From BOG-908 sp964244695 (GTDB lineage: Bacteria; Pseudomonadota; Alphaproteobacteria; Acetobacterales; Acetobacteraceae), in the NCBI GenBank assembly GCA_964244695.1, contig CAXTJZ010000249.1, positions 1 through 5,060 on the forward strand: DNA of 5,060 bases, in the 5' to 3' direction. The translations under genes and the position numbers were made by a program. Each line of letters starts with the position of its first letter. Position 1 is the first letter of the stretch. Shown one piece after another: positions 1 to 5,035 of the stretch. A model generated the notes under the pieces. It was given only the letters and a program-made list of their open reading frames with translations. It made no database searches and was not told where the DNA came from.

Positions 1-899
1 TCGAGCACCGCCATACGCACCGCCACCCCCATCTCCACCTGCTCGCGTATCAGGCTGCGCGCAGGATCATCGGCAATAGCGCTGTCGATCTCCACGCCGC
101 GGTTCATCGGCCCCGGATGCATGACGAGCGCGTCCGGCCGCGCGCGCGCCAGGCGGGCGGCGTCCAGGCCGTAGAAGCGGAAGTATTCGCGCGCCGAGGG
201 TATCTGGCCGCGGGTCATGCGCTCGCGCTGCAGGCGGAGCATCATGACGATGTCCACGCCGGCCAGGCCCTCGTCCATGTTGTGGAACACGTCTATGCCG
301 AGCCGGTCGATGCCCGGTGGCATCAGCGTGGGCGGGCCGATCAGGCGCACCGCGGCGCCCATGGTCGTGAGCAGGTAGATGTTGGAGCGGGCGACGCGGC
401 TGTGGGCGATATCCCCGCAGATGGCGATGGTGAGCCCCTGCAGCGTGCCGCGCCGGCGGCGTATGGTCAGCGCGTCCAGCAGCGCCTGGGTCGGGTGCTC
501 GTGGGTGCCGTCACCTGCGTTGATGACGGCGGCATCCACCTTCTGGGCGAGCAGCGCGGGGGCGCCGGACTGGTCGTGGCGGACCACCAGCAGGTCGCAC
601 TGCATGGCGTTCAGCGTGGTGGCGGTGTCCAGCAGCGTCTCGCCCTTGTTCACGCTGCTGGCGGAGACGGACATGTTGATGACGTCGGCACCCAGGCGCT
701 TGCCGGCGAGTTCGAAGCTGGTGCGGGTTCGGGTGCTGTCCTCGAAGAAGAGGTTGATGAGGGTGCGGCCGCGCAGGAGGTCGCGCTGCGTCTTGCCGGA
801 ACGGTTGAGCAGCGCGTAGCTCTCAGCGAGATCCAGGAGCTGGCCGATCTCGGGGGGATACATCCCTTCAATGGCGAGCAGGTGTTTTTGGAGGGGCAC
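1..899 (-). CDS. pyrB: Aspartate carbamoyltransferase catalytic subunit (3' end outside the window)
   Basis: The enzyme joins carbamoyl phosphate and L-aspartate into N-carbamoyl-aspartate, the committed step of pyrimidine synthesis, in the cytoplasm. I translated 299 codons. The carbamoyl-phosphate loop is at residues 53-59 (E-D-S-T-R-T-R), followed by the S-x-x-x-K-G-E segment with Lys85 at 81-87 and the H-P-T-Q-A-L-L-D motif at 135-142. The G-D-I-A-H-S-R-V-A-R-S segment at 162-172 contains Arg168, the substrate-loop R-L-Q-R-E-R is at 222-227, and H-P-G-P-M-N-R-G is at 261-268. Every expected catalytic region is present. Family members are usually about 310-320 residues, so only the last 10-20 should be missing. 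The start is GTG at 899-897: an in-frame TAA lies at 911-909, and the conserved H-L-L-x-I-E-G-M stretch begins at residue 6, which excludes the later ATG at 863. No Shine-Dalgarno is visible before the GTG. In many bacteria pyrC follows, but that would lie outside. The identification is very secure; the start is likely. Confidence 0.97.
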   Translation of the reverse strand, partial: MPLQKHLLAIEGMYPPEIGQLLDLAESYALLNRSGKTQRDLLRGRTLINLFFEDSTRTRTSFELAGKRLGADVINMSVSASSVNKGETLLDTATTLNAMQCDLLVVRHDQSGAPALLAQKVDAAVINAGDGTHEHPTQALLDALTIRRRRGTLQGLTIAICGDIAHSRVARSNIYLLTTMGAAVRLIGPPTLMPPGIDRLGIDVFHNMDEGLAGVDIVMMLRLQRERMTRGQIPSAREYFRFYGLDAARLARARPDALVMHPGPMNRGVEIDSAIADDPARSLIREQVEMGVAVRMAVL

Positions 900-905
900 G
901 GGGGG

Positions 906-933
906 TGTTTAGCTGGTGCGTTGACGGGCGCAA
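906..933 (-). promoter_or_regulatory. Candidate pyrB promoter for a leaderless transcript
   Basis: On the minus strand a TTGCGC hexamer (933-928) lies 16 bases before TAAACA (911-906). Six bases separate the latter from G899, the first base of the pyrB GTG start. The -35 match is good, while the -10 match is only 3 of 6. The spacing would place transcription start on the start codon itself, which fits the absence of a ribosome binding site. This is inference from spacing; repeat element A begins about 7 bases upstream. Confidence 0.3.
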
Positions 934-939
934 AGTGGG

Positions 940-1105
940 AGAAAGCAAGGCTCTCCTTTTAAGAAAGAAGCAAAAACTCTTTCGCCCGCGCCTGCTCCCA
1001 GATCCGTGTCTAGGACGGAGTGCGGGTTGCTGCACCAGCGGCGCGACAGCGGAGTAAAGGTCTCTTGCTTCTTTCTGCAGAAACCAAAGCTTTCTTGCCT
1101 TGCAG
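940..1105. repeat. Composite inverted-repeat element A (two hairpin-like arms plus core)
   Basis: The 269 bases between pyrB and the HdeD-like gene (900-1168) hold no credible gene and are mostly this element. The left arm (about 941-985, plus) reads AGAAAGCAAG, a C/T-rich stretch, then AAGAAAGAAGCAAAAACTC. The right arm (about 1105-1055) is the same pattern on the minus strand: GCAAGAAAGC, an imperfect hairpin, GAAAGAAGCAAGAGACC. On the plus strand the right arm contains the perfect 12-base palindrome TTTCTGCAGAAA (1072-1083). The core carries GCGACAGCG (1043-1051), placed 13 bases before TTGCTTCTTT (1065-1074), which matches element B closely. Pairing in the left arm is degenerate, so this looks like an older copy than B. 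It encodes no transposase; a non-autonomous mobile or REP/BIME-like element and a bidirectional terminator are both possible. Confidence 0.75.
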
Positions 1106-1154
1106 CCGCGCCGTTGCAACCCCGGCATCGCGCCGCCGTAGGACAGCAACATAA

Positions 1155-1159
1155 CGGAG
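1155..1159 (+). promoter_or_regulatory. Ribosome binding site of the HdeD-like gene
   Basis: CGGAG lies nine bases upstream of the ATG at 1169, a normal Shine-Dalgarno distance, and it supports that start. I could not find a convincing promoter for this gene; a TTGCAA (1114-1119) and TAGGAC (1139-1144) pair exists, but its 19-base spacing is poor. Confidence 0.7.
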
Positions 1160-1168
1160 TTCCGCACC

Positions 1169-1747
1169 ATGGCGATCCCTGTTCAAGCATCAGGTAAGTT
1201 GGCGTCTGGGCTACAGCAGTCCATCCATGCGCATTGGCGGGCATTCATGGCCGAAGGCGTGCTGCTGGTGGTGCTCGGCTTCGCTGCGATTGCGCTGCCG
1301 TTGTTCGCCGGGCTGACAACGGCCATACTTCTCGGGTGGGTGTTGCTGGTGGCCGGCGTAGTGGGCCTGGTGGCTACGGTGCGGCGACGTGCCGCAGGAG
1401 CTTTCGTTTGGTCCCTGCTCTCGGCCTGCGTGGCATTGGTGGCTGGCGTGGTGCTGCTTATCAACCCGGTAGCAGGTCTGGTGACGCTCACTTACGTGTT
1501 GATCGTGTATTTCGTATCAGATGGGGTGTTTTCTGTCGCGCGCGCGCTCTCCCACAGGCGGGAACTTGCCGGGCGGTGGGAGTGGATGCTGGTGAGCGGG
1601 CTGGTGGACTTCGTTTTGGCAGCGGTTATCATCTCCGGCCTGCCCGGCAGTTTCCTATGGGTCGTGGGCCTGCTCGTTGGCATCGATCTGGTGATTGGTG
1701 GGGTGTCCCTGATCGGGATCGCGTCCGCGTCCCGACGCACGGCATGA
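1169..1747 (+). CDS. HdeD/DUF308-family six-helix inner-membrane protein
   Basis: The 192-residue product is nearly all hydrophobic helices with short charged links. A soluble N-terminus of about 26 residues is followed by six likely membrane segments at about 28-47, 49-70, 79-98, 101-123, 138-157 and 162-185, arranged as three hairpins. This is the typical size and shape of the HdeD (DUF308) family. Basic turns at 72-74 (R-R-R) and 129-136 and the basic tail at 189-190 suggest cytoplasmic loops, and N99-P100 sits at a turn, as often seen in the family. HdeD in E. coli is linked to acid resistance at high cell density, but most relatives have no proven role, so I give no gene symbol. The start is supported by CGGAG nine bases upstream. 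The gene is divergent from pyrB and convergent with flbT, so it appears to be transcribed alone. Family assignment is confident; the stress role is inference. Confidence 0.88.
   Translation: MAIPVQASGKLASGLQQSIHAHWRAFMAEGVLLVVLGFAAIALPLFAGLTTAILLGWVLLVAGVVGLVATVRRRAAGAFVWSLLSACVALVAGVVLLINPVAGLVTLTYVLIVYFVSDGVFSVARALSHRRELAGRWEWMLVSGLVDFVLAAVIISGLPGSFLWVVGLLVGIDLVIGGVSLIGIASASRRTA
1714..1734. other. Stem-loop at the convergent 3' ends of the HdeD-like gene and flbT
   Basis: CGGGA (1714-1718) pairs with TCCCG (1730-1734), and after a bulged T the inner CGC/GCG pairs around a GTCC loop. It lies just inside the end of the HdeD-like gene and about 20 bases past the flbT stop, so it could protect or end either transcript. 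No T-run follows on either strand, so a classical intrinsic terminator is not supported. Confidence 0.3.
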
Positions 1748-1754
1748 CCGCGAT

Positions 1755-2159
1755 CTAGTTTGGAGCGGGACGGCCGAGAACGGCGTCCTCATGCCGCACC
1801 ACGCGGCGGGCCATCCGAAGCGCGTGGTAGCATTTGTCAACACGCGCGCAGGCCAGCGCGCCATCAAGCAACGCCACAGCAGACGGTGACGTGGTGGCAG
1901 ACTTGAAAGCCTCTATGAGGTCGATAGCATCAGCTAGGCCTTCTCGCCGCTCCTGCTCGTCCCCGATATAAGCGGTTTGCAGCGCAAAATAAATGCGGCG
2001 TGCCGGGGTGTTCGCATCCTGCGGCGCCATGATTTGCCGGCCGAACAGGAAGCGTGCGTGTGCGGTAAGTTCAATACGGGTGCGGTTGCGGAAACGTATG
2101 GCGGCGCCGTTGACCACCATCATGTCGCCTTGGCGTAACTCCAGCACGAGGTTGGACAT
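1755..2159 (-). CDS. flbT: Flagellin biosynthesis post-transcriptional regulator FlbT
   Basis: The 134-residue soluble protein matches FlbT along its length. It opens with L-V-L-E-L-R-Q-G-D (4-12), then V-V-N-G-A-A-I-R (15-22), the basic stretch R-N-R-T-R (24-28), a G-R-Q-I-M segment (40-44) and the hallmark T-P-A-R-R-I-Y-F-A-L-Q (51-61). An alpha-helical C-terminal half follows. In Caulobacter, FlbT binds the 5' leader of flagellin mRNA and promotes its decay until hook assembly is complete; in some other alphaproteobacteria it is instead needed for flagellin production, so the sign of control here is unknown. The usual length is about 125-150 residues, so this one is complete. The ATG at 2159 has a strong GAAAGGA nine bases upstream. 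It lies downstream of flgK-flgL in the same direction but is separated by 277 bases containing repeat element B. No flaF, its common partner, is present in the window. Confidence 0.93.
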   Translation of the reverse strand: MSNLVLELRQGDMMVVNGAAIRFRNRTRIELTAHARFLFGRQIMAPQDANTPARRIYFALQTAYIGDEQERREGLADAIDLIEAFKSATTSPSAVALLDGALACARVDKCYHALRMARRVVRHEDAVLGRPAPN

Positions 2160-2168
2160 CGCGGTTTA

Positions 2169-2175
2169 TCCTTTC
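2169..2175 (-). promoter_or_regulatory. Ribosome binding site of flbT
   Basis: On the minus strand GAAAGGA is followed after nine bases by the ATG at 2159-2157. It is the best Shine-Dalgarno in the flagellar block and shows that flbT is translated independently of flgL. No convincing promoter was found between 2160 and 2260; a sigma-28-like TAAA near 2229 lacks a properly spaced -10. Confidence 0.75.
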
Positions 2176-2276
2176 TGGATGGGCTGTCGGCGTTTTTGCC
2201 GGCTTGGGCAGATTGCGCTGAAAAGGTTTAGCTCGGGTTAATGGCGCCTTGTGTTGCAATAAGAAGCAAGAAAGCA

Positions 2277-2297
2277 GTTCTTTTTTGAAAAAAGAAC
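2277..2297. terminator. Perfect hairpin in the left arm of element B
   Basis: GTTCTTTTTT and AAAAAAGAAC are exact inverted repeats around a single central G at 2287. Read on the minus strand, the direction of flgL to flbT, the hairpin is followed by the T-rich TGCTTTCTTGCTTCTT, which resembles an intrinsic terminator, although the stem is almost all A-U and therefore weak. On the plus strand it is followed by CCAAAAAACTTTTTTC. Termination is inference. Confidence 0.4.
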
Positions 2298-2380
2298 CAA
2301 AAAACTTTTTTCTCGTTCGGGTCCGCTTCGTTAGAGCGCTCGTCTCAACATTCGGCGACAGCGCTCGCAAAAGCTCTTTG

Positions 2381-2402
2381 CTTCTTTTTCTCGAAAAAGA
2401 AG
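2381..2402. other. Perfect 9-bp stem-loop in the right arm of element B
   Basis: CTTCTTTTT (2381-2389) and AAAAAGAAG (2394-2402) pair perfectly around the loop CTCG. It begins 35 bases beyond the flgL stop codon on the minus strand, a typical position for a 3'-end hairpin. No clear U-run follows in that direction, so it may stabilise the flgK-flgL mRNA end rather than end transcription. Confidence 0.5.
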
Positions 2403-2436
2403 ACTTCGCTTCCTTTCACAGGTTCAAACCGGGTTC

Positions 2437-3501
2437 TCAAATGTATTTCGCCAGCGAGAACTGCTCGAGATTTGCGATGATCTTGTAGCTTGCCTGTAGC
2501 TGGTTCTGCGCGGTCGACAGCTTCGTTGCAACTTGAGCAGGGTCAACATCCTGCAAATTTCCCAGCTGCGTGGTCAGTGCAGTGGCTGTTGTCGTCAGCT
2601 CGCTTTGCGTGGTGGTGATGGTCTGCTGGTGCGCGCCCAGGCTGCCGATGTCGGTGTTCAACGCGTCGTCCGCATTGCTTAACGTCGTCTGCGTCAGGCT
2701 GAGCAGCGAGACGACTTTAGGGTCGCTTGCGCTGGCGGTGCCCAAGGCGGCTACGGTGGCAAGCGAGGCCAGGATGTCCCGCGTGTAGGAGCCGGTGCTG
2801 GTGGTGCCTGTGCCGGTGGACACTGCGTTGGCGTTCTGGTCGGCGAGCACGCTCGTCTGGACCGCCAGGCCGTCATCGATGTTGGCGGAGGCCGGCAGGT
2901 TGCTGGCCTCCAGCGTGGTCGAGAAAGGCGAGATGGCGCCCGGTCCGGCCGCGGTGAGTATCTGCGATTGGGTGGCCGAAGCCCCGGCCGTGTCGAGGTT
3001 GGCAACCGCGGCCTGGATAGCCGTCACGAACGCGGAGGAACTGAGCGTGGCGGGATCCGGGATCGGCGGGTTGCTGCTGTCCTGGCCGGCAAAGACGTAG
3101 GTGTCACCGACCTTCGTGTTCAGCAGGTTGGCGATCTGTTGCAGCGCGGAGCTGGCGCTGGTGGCCAAGGTGGTGAGACCGACCTGGGTGGCGGATGCGG
3201 GCTCCAGCAATTGGCTGGAAAAGCCGGAGACGAGCGTCTGTATCTGGCCAAGGGCGGACTGCGCCACCTGCGCCTGGGTAGCCGCCTGGGTGGCGTTGGT
3301 CTGATAGGTTGTGTTGAGCGCAATCTGACCGGACAGGTCCAGCGCGGCACTCGCCGACCCGCCAAGCCCCGCATAGTCTGAAGAGATAAGTCCGCTGCTG
3401 CTCTGTGCTGTGAGCGTGCCGATCTGCGCGCTGGTCTGCGCGGTGTTGTAGAGCACGGCCGCCAGCGTGCCGACATCCGTGGCAGATGATATGCCGTTCA
3501 T
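2437..3501 (-). CDS. flgL: Flagellar hook-filament junction protein FlgL (HAP3)
   Basis: FlgL is exported by the flagellar type III system and forms the second ring between hook and filament, above FlgK. The 354-residue product has the flagellin-like architecture. An N-terminal helical domain (about 1-130) is rich in Ala, Gln, Ser and Thr. It is followed by G-D-T-Y-V-F-A-G-Q (132-140) with N-P-P-I just after, the equivalent of the Y-L-F-x-G...P-P-F signature that marks FlgL rather than flagellin. A variable middle comes next, then a helical C-terminal domain (about 265-354) ending in Q-A-S-Y-K-I-I-A-N-L-E-Q-F-S-L-A-K-Y-I. There is no cysteine, as is usual for axial proteins. The length fits FlgL (about 300-400). 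The ATG overlaps the flgK stop as ATGA, with a weak GGTGA (3512-3516) ten bases upstream, so translation is probably coupled. The first hairpin of element B follows the stop. Flagellin is the main alternative but is less likely. Confidence 0.92.
   Translation of the reverse strand: MNGISSATDVGTLAAVLYNTAQTSAQIGTLTAQSSSGLISSDYAGLGGSASAALDLSGQIALNTTYQTNATQAATQAQVAQSALGQIQTLVSGFSSQLLEPASATQVGLTTLATSASSALQQIANLLNTKVGDTYVFAGQDSSNPPIPDPATLSSSAFVTAIQAAVANLDTAGASATQSQILTAAGPGAISPFSTTLEASNLPASANIDDGLAVQTSVLADQNANAVSTGTGTTSTGSYTRDILASLATVAALGTASASDPKVVSLLSLTQTTLSNADDALNTDIGSLGAHQQTITTTQSELTTTATALTTQLGNLQDVDPAQVATKLSTAQNQLQASYKIIANLEQFSLAKYI
3498..3501 (-). other. flgK/flgL stop-start overlap (ATGA)
   Basis: The last base pair of codons in flgK and the start of flgL share four bases, with ATG at 3501-3499 and TGA at 3500-3498. 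This arrangement typically lets a terminating ribosome restart, which would keep the two junction proteins in a fixed ratio. Confidence 0.9.
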
Positions 3502-5030
3502 GACGTGCTGATCACCATATCCAATACTTCCTGAAACATAGATTGCACCGCAGTTATGATTTTTGCGTTTGCGCCGTAGGCGTTTTGCAGCACCACCATC
3601 TGGCCAAGCTCAGTGTCCATGTCCACGCCGGTGACCGCGGTGAGCTTGCCCTGCAGTGCCGTCTGCACCGCCTGCGTGTCGCCGGCCTGCGTGGTGGCGT
3701 TGGCACTGTCGGCGGCCTGGCCGGCGGTCAACGCGTTCGCCGCGCCCGTAAGCGTGGCCTGCGCGCCGTAGCCGGTGGAGAGCGTGCCGGTAGGGCCCAA
3801 GCCGGCCGTAGCCACAGGGGTTTGCGGTACGCCGTCCTGCACGTTCTGGCCGAGCGCGAAGTTCAGCACGCGCGAAATCAGCGTCGTGAAGCCGGCGAGG
3901 CCGTCGGTGTTAGGCGTGAACGCGCTGGCGCCGGTGGACGAACCGGCAACAGCTTGCGTGCCGTCCCGCACCAGGGACGGCGTGGCGGTGACCAGTGGGT
4001 TCACCTGGATGGAGTCGGCATAGCCCACGTAGCCCGACTGCGCGGTGGGCCCGGCGCTGACCGGCACGGTGCCCGCGGGATTGGTAAACAAGGTCAGACC
4101 CTGGGCGGAGAAGCGAGTCGAGAGGGTTTCGGCGAACTCGTCCAGGCCGGCCTGGTAGGTCGGCAGCGTCTGGTCGCGCAGGGTGATGTTGGCGCCGATC
4201 GAGCCACCGGTAAGCTGGCCGGTGATGTCGGTGCCGCCAAGTATGATGCCGGAGATGCCGCCGCCCGGGTAGAAGGCCATGGGGCCGGTGGTGGCCGGCG
4301 CTGCGGTAAGCTGCGTGCCGTTGGTGGGCAACTGGGCGCCGCCGGTTGTCAGCACCGTCACGTCGCCGTCTTGCTGCGGCAGAAAGCGGGCATCGACCAG
4401 GCCGGATATCGTGGCCTCCGTCTGGGCGCGCTGGTTCTCCAAATCTGCCGTGCTGAGGCCCTGCGCGCGGTCGTTGACGATCTGCTTGCTGAGCGTGCCG
4501 AGCGTGGAGAGCGCGTGGTTGAGCTGGCCCACATCGGTGACGATGCTGTCCTCCGCGGTCTGGCGGGCGCTGCCATAGGCGCCGGCGAGCGTGTTTATCC
4601 CCGTGGCGAGACTGGCGGCCGTATCCACGACAGCGCCCTGCTGCGTGGCGTCGGCCGGATCCGCCTGTAACGCGCTGAAGGCGGATTGCACGGCGCCAAG
4701 CTGGCTGCCCAGGTCAGTGCCGGCGCCTACGGTGCCGAGCACCGGTTCTAGTGTGGCCAGGGCCGCGGAGGTGACGTTTTCGGCGGCCAGCGCCGAGGTC
4801 TGCGCGGCAACCTGGCTTTGCAGCCCGGGATCGGTGGCGCGCACGACCAGGCCGGATTGCACGCCGAATTCCTGTCCGCCGGCGGACAGGCTGGTCTGGG
4901 TGGCGCTTTCCAGCGCGTATTGCGGGGTGGAGGCGTTGGCGACGTTCTGCGACAGAACAGCCAGGCCTACGGAGATGTTGGCGAGGCCGCCTGAAGAGAT
5001 GCCCAGGGCGCCGGAGAGAGAGCCGCTCAT
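3498..5030 (-). CDS. flgK: Flagellar hook-associated protein FlgK (HAP1)
   Basis: FlgK is exported through the flagellar type III system and forms the first junction ring on the hook tip. The 510-residue product has both conserved axial ends. The N-terminal rod-hook segment has L-S-Q-N-V-A-N-A-S-T-P-Q-Y (26-38), the family's S-x-N-x-A-N-A-x-T-P-G-Y with Gln in place of the usual Gly. A helical region with E-N-Q-R-A-Q-T-E (198-205) leads into D-G-D-V-T-V (221-226) and G-G-A-Q-L (230-234). The segment G-G-S-I-G-A...L-P-T-Y-Q-A-G-L-D-E-F-A (275-300) is typical of FlgK. The C-terminus has V-D-M-D-T-E-L-G-Q-M-V-V-L-Q-N-A-Y (469-485) and M-F-Q-E-V-L-D-M (498-505). Cysteine is absent and the length is in the normal range (about 450-650). 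The ATG at 5030 suits the family N-terminus, but no Shine-Dalgarno is visible: the upstream bases belong to a repeat arm. The adjacent flgL is co-translated. Confidence 0.94.
   Translation of the reverse strand: MSGSLSGALGISSGGLANISVGLAVLSQNVANASTPQYALESATQTSLSAGGQEFGVQSGLVVRATDPGLQSQVAAQTSALAAENVTSAALATLEPVLGTVGAGTDLGSQLGAVQSAFSALQADPADATQQGAVVDTAASLATGINTLAGAYGSARQTAEDSIVTDVGQLNHALSTLGTLSKQIVNDRAQGLSTADLENQRAQTEATISGLVDARFLPQQDGDVTVLTTGGAQLPTNGTQLTAAPATTGPMAFYPGGGISGIILGGTDITGQLTGGSIGANITLRDQTLPTYQAGLDEFAETLSTRFSAQGLTLFTNPAGTVPVSAGPTAQSGYVGYADSIQVNPLVTATPSLVRDGTQAVAGSSTGASAFTPNTDGLAGFTTLISRVLNFALGQNVQDGVPQTPVATAGLGPTGTLSTGYGAQATLTGAANALTAGQAADSANATTQAGDTQAVQTALQGKLTAVTGVDMDTELGQMVVLQNAYGANAKIITAVQSMFQEVLDMVISTS
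3960..3981. other. Stem-loop inside flgK
   Basis: GCCGTCCC (3960-3967) and GGGACGGC (3974-3981) are perfect inverted repeats around the loop GCACCA. Two G-T pairs and a G-C pair could extend the stem outward. It encodes the region around residues 351-357 of FlgK. It may be chance in GC-rich coding sequence. Confidence 0.4.
4871..4890. other. Perfect 20-base palindrome in the 5' part of flgK
   Basis: CCTGTCCGCC is followed directly by its exact reverse complement GGCGGACAGG. In the flgK reading frame it spans codons for L-S-A-G-G-Q (48-53), about 140-160 bases after the start codon. In RNA it would give an 8-bp GC-rich stem with a CCGG loop. It could be an operator-like site, an mRNA structure or chance; the sequence is certain and the function is unknown. 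Confidence 0.5.
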
Positions 5031-5035
5031 GGTGC

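Larger units (their letters stand above)
2261..2420. repeat. Composite inverted-repeat element B between flgL and flbT
   Basis: This is the better preserved copy of the element seen at 940-1105, and it fills most of the 277-base gap between flgL and flbT. The left arm (2261-2315, plus) reads AAGAAGCAAGAAAGC, a perfect A/T-rich hairpin (2277-2297), then CCAAAAAACTTTTTTC. The right arm (about 2420-2370, minus) holds a second hairpin (2381-2402) followed by AGCAAAGAGCTTTTGC. The core contains GCGACAGCG (2355-2363), 14 bases before TTGCTTCTTT (2378-2387), against 13 in element A. AGCGCTCG occurs twice, at 2336-2343 and 2360-2367. There is no coding potential beyond chance frames. It may act as a terminator or attenuator between the genes, or be a non-autonomous insertion. 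Confidence 0.8.

Noticed and set aside
117..962. Long plus-strand open frame of 281 codons opposite pyrB
   Set aside because: It is the antisense shadow of pyrB, whose conserved motifs are all on the minus strand; long open shadows are expected in GC-rich coding DNA.
1537..1547. Alternating CG tract in the HdeD-like gene
   Set aside because: It is too short to suggest a structural role and is easily explained by GC-rich codons.
1234..1758. Second plus-strand frame inside the HdeD-like gene
   Set aside because: It is rich in Arg, Gly and Ala and lacks the membrane-helix pattern; the frame at 1169 has the ribosome binding site and the family pattern.
2186..2203. Short inverted repeat GTCGGC/GCCGGC around a T-rich loop upstream of flbT
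   Set aside because: The stem includes a G-T pair on the plus strand and a mismatch on the strand that is transcribed, so a leader hairpin or operator is not convincing.
2210..2240. Possible sigma-28 or sigma-54 promoter upstream of flbT
   Set aside because: A TAAA is present, but no properly spaced partner close to GCCGATAA was found, and there is no TGGC/TTGC pair at sigma-54 spacing.
940..2420. CRISPR array or insertion sequence
   Set aside because: There are no regularly spaced direct repeats, and no transposase or cas gene is visible; the repeats are inverted pairs in intergenic DNA.
2249..2488. Small plus-strand frame of 79 codons across element B
   Set aside because: It translates repeat DNA and the antisense end of flgL, with no ribosome binding site.
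3543..4670. Long plus-strand open frame of 375 codons opposite flgK
   Set aside because: Its product is arginine- and glycine-rich with no recognisable domain, and flgK clearly occupies the other strand.
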